From Sedimentisphaerales bacterium (GTDB lineage: Bacteria > Planctomycetota > Phycisphaerae > Sedimentisphaerales > SM23-30), in assembly GCA_030636065.1 (NCBI GenBank), contig DAOVXR010000008.1:1-16307 (forward strand): 16,307 bases of DNA. Direction: 5' to 3'. Each line of letters starts with the position of its first letter. The first letter of the stretch is position 1. A program made the position numbers and the translations under genes. The notes beneath the pieces are model-generated. The model ran no database searches, was not told the origin of the DNA, and saw only the letters and a program-made list of their open reading frames with translations. This document shows, piece by piece, positions 14,161 to 16,307 of this stretch.

Positions 14161-16119
14161 ATGACTATCCCATATGTTAAAATTTTACCCCAGTCCCGCG
14201 ATTCTGTCATTTCAGATAGCGACCAACGGGAGCGGGTTTTGCCATCTATGTCGAACAGAAGAAGTAGCAATGCCACCCCGTATGTTAAAATTTTACCCCA
14301 GTCCCGCGATTCTGTCATTTCAGACAGCGACCAACGGGAGCGGGTTTTGCAATCCATGCCAAACAGAAGAAGTGGCGATGCCACCTCCTTGAGCCACGGA
14401 TTGGTATTCACGCGTTTTCTTTATAATAATTGTTTGCTCGCGGTCGTGTTAATATTATTCGTTGCGTGTTTATCATCGGGTTGCTCTCCGTTTCCTGATT
14501 ATGTACATCGACCGACAATTATCAATATACCGGAACAGCCGGACTCTTCCGCATCAGCGGACGGTCAAAACGATCCACAACGTCAGTCCGACAATCAGGA
14601 AAAATACCGTAACGCTCACACCCGACAAAGCGGGGCAATCGTCAGACAACCTGCCGCATCGAATCGAGAGGGGCGGCTCAGCACAACGGTGGTTAATAAT
14701 GAATACATGGTATATGATCCGGATCATCCAATGGCGGATCAGCATGGAATTGTTTATTTGCGGGAAAGTCCTGTCGGCGGCGGCAGTGATTATACTATCC
14801 ATGATCCGACTCATCCCCGCGCCGACAAGCGAGGGACAGTTCACTTAAAGGTTCGTAATCCGAATAGTTCCAGGGTGGGAACTTCTTTGCGAGAGCGGGA
14901 GCGGGAACAATATCGGCGGCAGATACAAAACACCCAAAAACAGGTGTTACGCAATCCCAATCCCGCAATGCCTGATCAGCCCGACATAACACAGACCTTA
15001 CCCGCCCCTGTTCGAACTGTTGCGGACACGCCCTACCGCAGACCAATTGTTACCAATGTAAATGTTACAGAAGTCAACGACGCCGCTTCGGGCTTTACAG
15101 GGCCAACCGTTTCCTCACGCGCACCATCACAGTCGGATATATTGCCGGAAAGAATTGCTGCGGAAAAACAAATTCCCGGTGTCAATCCTCAGAGAGATTA
15201 TAACGCCCTGAAGACTTCCACTCAATCGACCATAACCCGCAGCCCGAAAACCACTCCGGCAATCTCACCCTACCACCCCCCCACAGCGGAAACTAACAAG
15301 GCAACTAACAATATAACCAAAAGCAATCCCGTAACACCGCCAGTGGCTGTTCCTCGTCCGGTTCCGGACAGCACAGTTCCTGGCAATCGGGTTGACACCA
15401 GCCGAAGTCCTGCCGCCGTGAACACGATGGAGCAGACTATCGCTGACCTTGAACGTTATGTAACATTGCATCCGGACAATATGCGGACTCAGATGGCGTT
15501 ACGACTTATATATGATGTTTACGGCAGGGACGAGAAGGCCCTGGAAAACTTACCGACCATGTCGATGGACAGTCAGGCTCAGATGAAGGCACTGACCCAG
15601 GCGATACTTCTTGCCGCCCGAACAACACAGGCGACGGACGAAATCAAACCTGACATAGCTAATCAGACCCTGGAGGCGCTTGATAAAATATGTGAAAAAC
15701 TCGCCGAGAAGGCGCCTTTGGCCATTAGTAATCTGAAAATATGCGGTGGAGTAACGGGGTTCGGTAATTATAAAGAGATTGACAAAAAGGAGTTGGAAAC
15801 CGGCCGACCCCGGCGAATTTATGTTTATTGCGAACTGCGAAACTTCAGGACAAAACTTAACGAGCAGAACATGCACGTTACTGATTTGCATGCTGACATT
15901 ACGCTGTTCGATTCCGCTTATAAACCGTTACTGAGGATTGACAAGGACGTACCGGACACACCGGTACATAATCGTCGGCGCGATTTTTATCTGCACGGCT
16001 GGCTCGACCTGCCGAAACTGTCGCCGGGCAAATACGAAATATTTGTAAGCATCAAGGACAAGATCGCCGACATGGCCGCCCCGCCCCAGCGATACCAATT
16101 CGAAGTAAAGAGCCGCTAA
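14161..16119 (+). CDS. Putative lipoprotein with a repeat-derived N-terminal extension
   Basis: ATG 14161 with GGAGG gives 652 residues. Residues 5-76 are two 36-residue repeats (PYVKILPQSRDSV, ISDSDQRERVL, MSNRRSS or MPNRRSG). Only then comes a hydrophobic segment (LLAVVLILFVACLSSGC) with a lipobox LSSGC at 104-108. C108 is the expected lipidated residue. A 75-residue stretch before a signal peptide is abnormal. A start at TTG 14389 would give a textbook signal peptide, but no ribosome site is visible there. The mature part has two copies of a Y..xDPxHPxADxxGxVxL motif (from residues 182 and 211), a long Pro/Ser/Thr/Asn-rich linker to about 415, a helical segment (METTIADLERY-like, TPR-type DLERYVTLHPDN) and a compact C-terminal beta-rich domain (RIYVYCELRNF to YQFEVKSR). 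The function is unknown; it is probably anchored in the envelope. Confidence 0.72.
   Translation: MTIPYVKILPQSRDSVISDSDQRERVLPSMSNRRSSNATPYVKILPQSRDSVISDSDQRERVLQSMPNRRSGDATSLSHGLVFTRFLYNNCLLAVVLILFVACLSSGCSPFPDYVHRPTIINIPEQPDSSASADGQNDPQRQSDNQEKYRNAHTRQSGAIVRQPAASNREGRLSTTVVNNEYMVYDPDHPMADQHGIVYLRESPVGGGSDYTIHDPTHPRADKRGTVHLKVRNPNSSRVGTSLREREREQYRRQIQNTQKQVLRNPNPAMPDQPDITQTLPAPVRTVADTPYRRPIVTNVNVTEVNDAASGFTGPTVSSRAPSQSDILPERIAAEKQIPGVNPQRDYNALKTSTQSTITRSPKTTPAISPYHPPTAETNKATNNITKSNPVTPPVAVPRPVPDSTVPGNRVDTSRSPAAVNTMEQTIADLERYVTLHPDNMRTQMALRLIYDVYGRDEKALENLPTMSMDSQAQMKALTQAILLAARTTQATDEIKPDIANQTLEALDKICEKLAEKAPLAISNLKICGGVTGFGNYKEIDKKELETGRPRRIYVYCELRNFRTKLNEQNMHVTDLHADITLFDSAYKPLLRIDKDVPDTPVHNRRRDFYLHGWLDLPKLSPGKYEIFVSIKDKIADMAAPPQRYQFEVKSR
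14173..14388. repeat. Two tandem 108-bp repeats inside the lipoprotein reading frame
   Basis: Copy 1 is 14173-14280 and copy 2 is 14281-14388. The period is exactly 108 bases (36 codons), with about seven differences. The first 68 bases of each copy differ at a single position. Each contains CCCGC...GCGGG (14303-14307 with 14340-14344 in copy 2) around an inner hairpin CTGTC-ATTTCA-GACAG (14312-14327), followed by TTTT. Copy 1 has GATAG in place of GACAG, which still pairs as G-U in RNA. The opposite strand is also open across both copies. Confidence 0.85.
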
Positions 16120-16210
16120 GCCTGATACATATCTAACCGCAGTAAAAAAAACGTAACCGTTCACAGATTCTTTTCTGTATTGAGGATTTTTCATAATTCA
16201 AAAAACTATA

Positions 16211-16239
16211 TAAACACAGCCTTCCGTTTGGGTTATACT
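16211..16239 (+). promoter_or_regulatory. Possible promoter of the gene at the right edge
   Basis: TATACT at 16234-16239 lies 17 bases after TAAACA at 16211-16216. The -10 box matches 5 of 6 consensus bases and the -35 box about 4 of 6. A ribosome site and start codon follow about 35 bases later. Confidence 0.4.
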
Positions 16240-16273
16240 CTTTTCAAACTCTAACCAAGAAAGGAGTATTGCC

Positions 16274-16307
16274 ATGGACGGCAGGCTGTGGATGACATTG
16301 TATCACG
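16274..16307 (+). CDS. Start of an unidentified gene (3' truncated by the window)
   Basis: ATG 16274 is preceded by AAGAAAGGAG with a 7-base spacing, one of the best ribosome sites in the window. Only eleven codons are visible (MDGRLWMTLYH), too few to identify the product. The separate promoter suggests a new transcription unit after the lipoprotein gene. Confidence 0.5.
   Translation, partial: MDGRLWMTLYH

Noticed and set aside
14173..14388. The tandem repeat considered as a CRISPR array
   Set aside because: There are only two 108-bp units that abut directly, with no unique spacers and no cas genes in the window.
14076..14411. A 111-codon minus-strand frame containing two repeats of MTESRDWGKILTYG
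   Set aside because: It is the mirror of the 108-bp tandem repeat; openness on both strands follows from the repeat's composition and period, and no start signal is visible.
16166..16195. ACAGA/TCTGT pairing followed by a T-rich run, considered as a terminator after the lipoprotein gene
   Set aside because: The stem is only five A/T-rich pairs and the T-run is separated from it by several bases, which is too weak to call.

Overview
The window looks like chromosomal DNA of a planctomycete, most likely of the Phycisphaerae/Sedimentisphaerales type. This is inferred from memory of protein families and not from a search. The signs are a Gfo/Idh/MocA oxidoreductase tail of the planctomycete kind, a secreted protein with two Ig-like domains plus TPRs, a CvpA-like protein with a long soluble tail, and many palindromic intergenic repeats. 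All recognisable genes lie on the + strand.

Layout. (1) 1-282: the 3' end of an oxidoreductase gene. (2) 381-2422: an AT-rich, translationally coupled type II restriction-modification pair (D12-class adenine methyltransferase, then a PD-(D/E)XK endonuclease that may be SacI-like). It is probably an insertion. (3) 2423-2629: debris, namely a short hairpin and the two joined ends of an internally deleted fibronectin-III-like gene. (4) 2652-4073: a secreted beta-propeller-like protein. (5) 4114-11168: a probable operon behind a near-consensus sigma70-type promoter. It holds hisF, a PilT-like ATPase, a membrane-anchored GspE/PilB relative that has lost its Walker A lysine and Walker B glutamate, a CvpA-like membrane protein and a class B penicillin-binding protein. 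(6) 11169-11547: a gene-free stretch packed with hairpins, including a long inverted repeat with a poly-G loop. (7) 11548-12891: an exported Ig-like/TPR protein. (8) 13070-14071: holA, with identical 32-bp repeats on both sides. (9) 14161-16119: a lipoprotein whose N-terminus seems to be made of two in-frame copies of a 108-bp repeat. (10) 16274 to the end: the first codons of another gene behind a plausible promoter.

How the genes may work together. The core cluster puts an apparently active retraction-type ATPase beside an apparently dead, membrane-tethered paralogue, then a CvpA-like protein and a peptidoglycan transpeptidase. An envelope-linked motor or secretion role is possible but is inference: no pilin, platform protein or secretin gene is present here. 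The most notable observations are the degenerate ATPase, the repeat-built N-terminus of the lipoprotein, the poly-G-looped inverted repeat and the deletion relic next to the restriction-modification genes.
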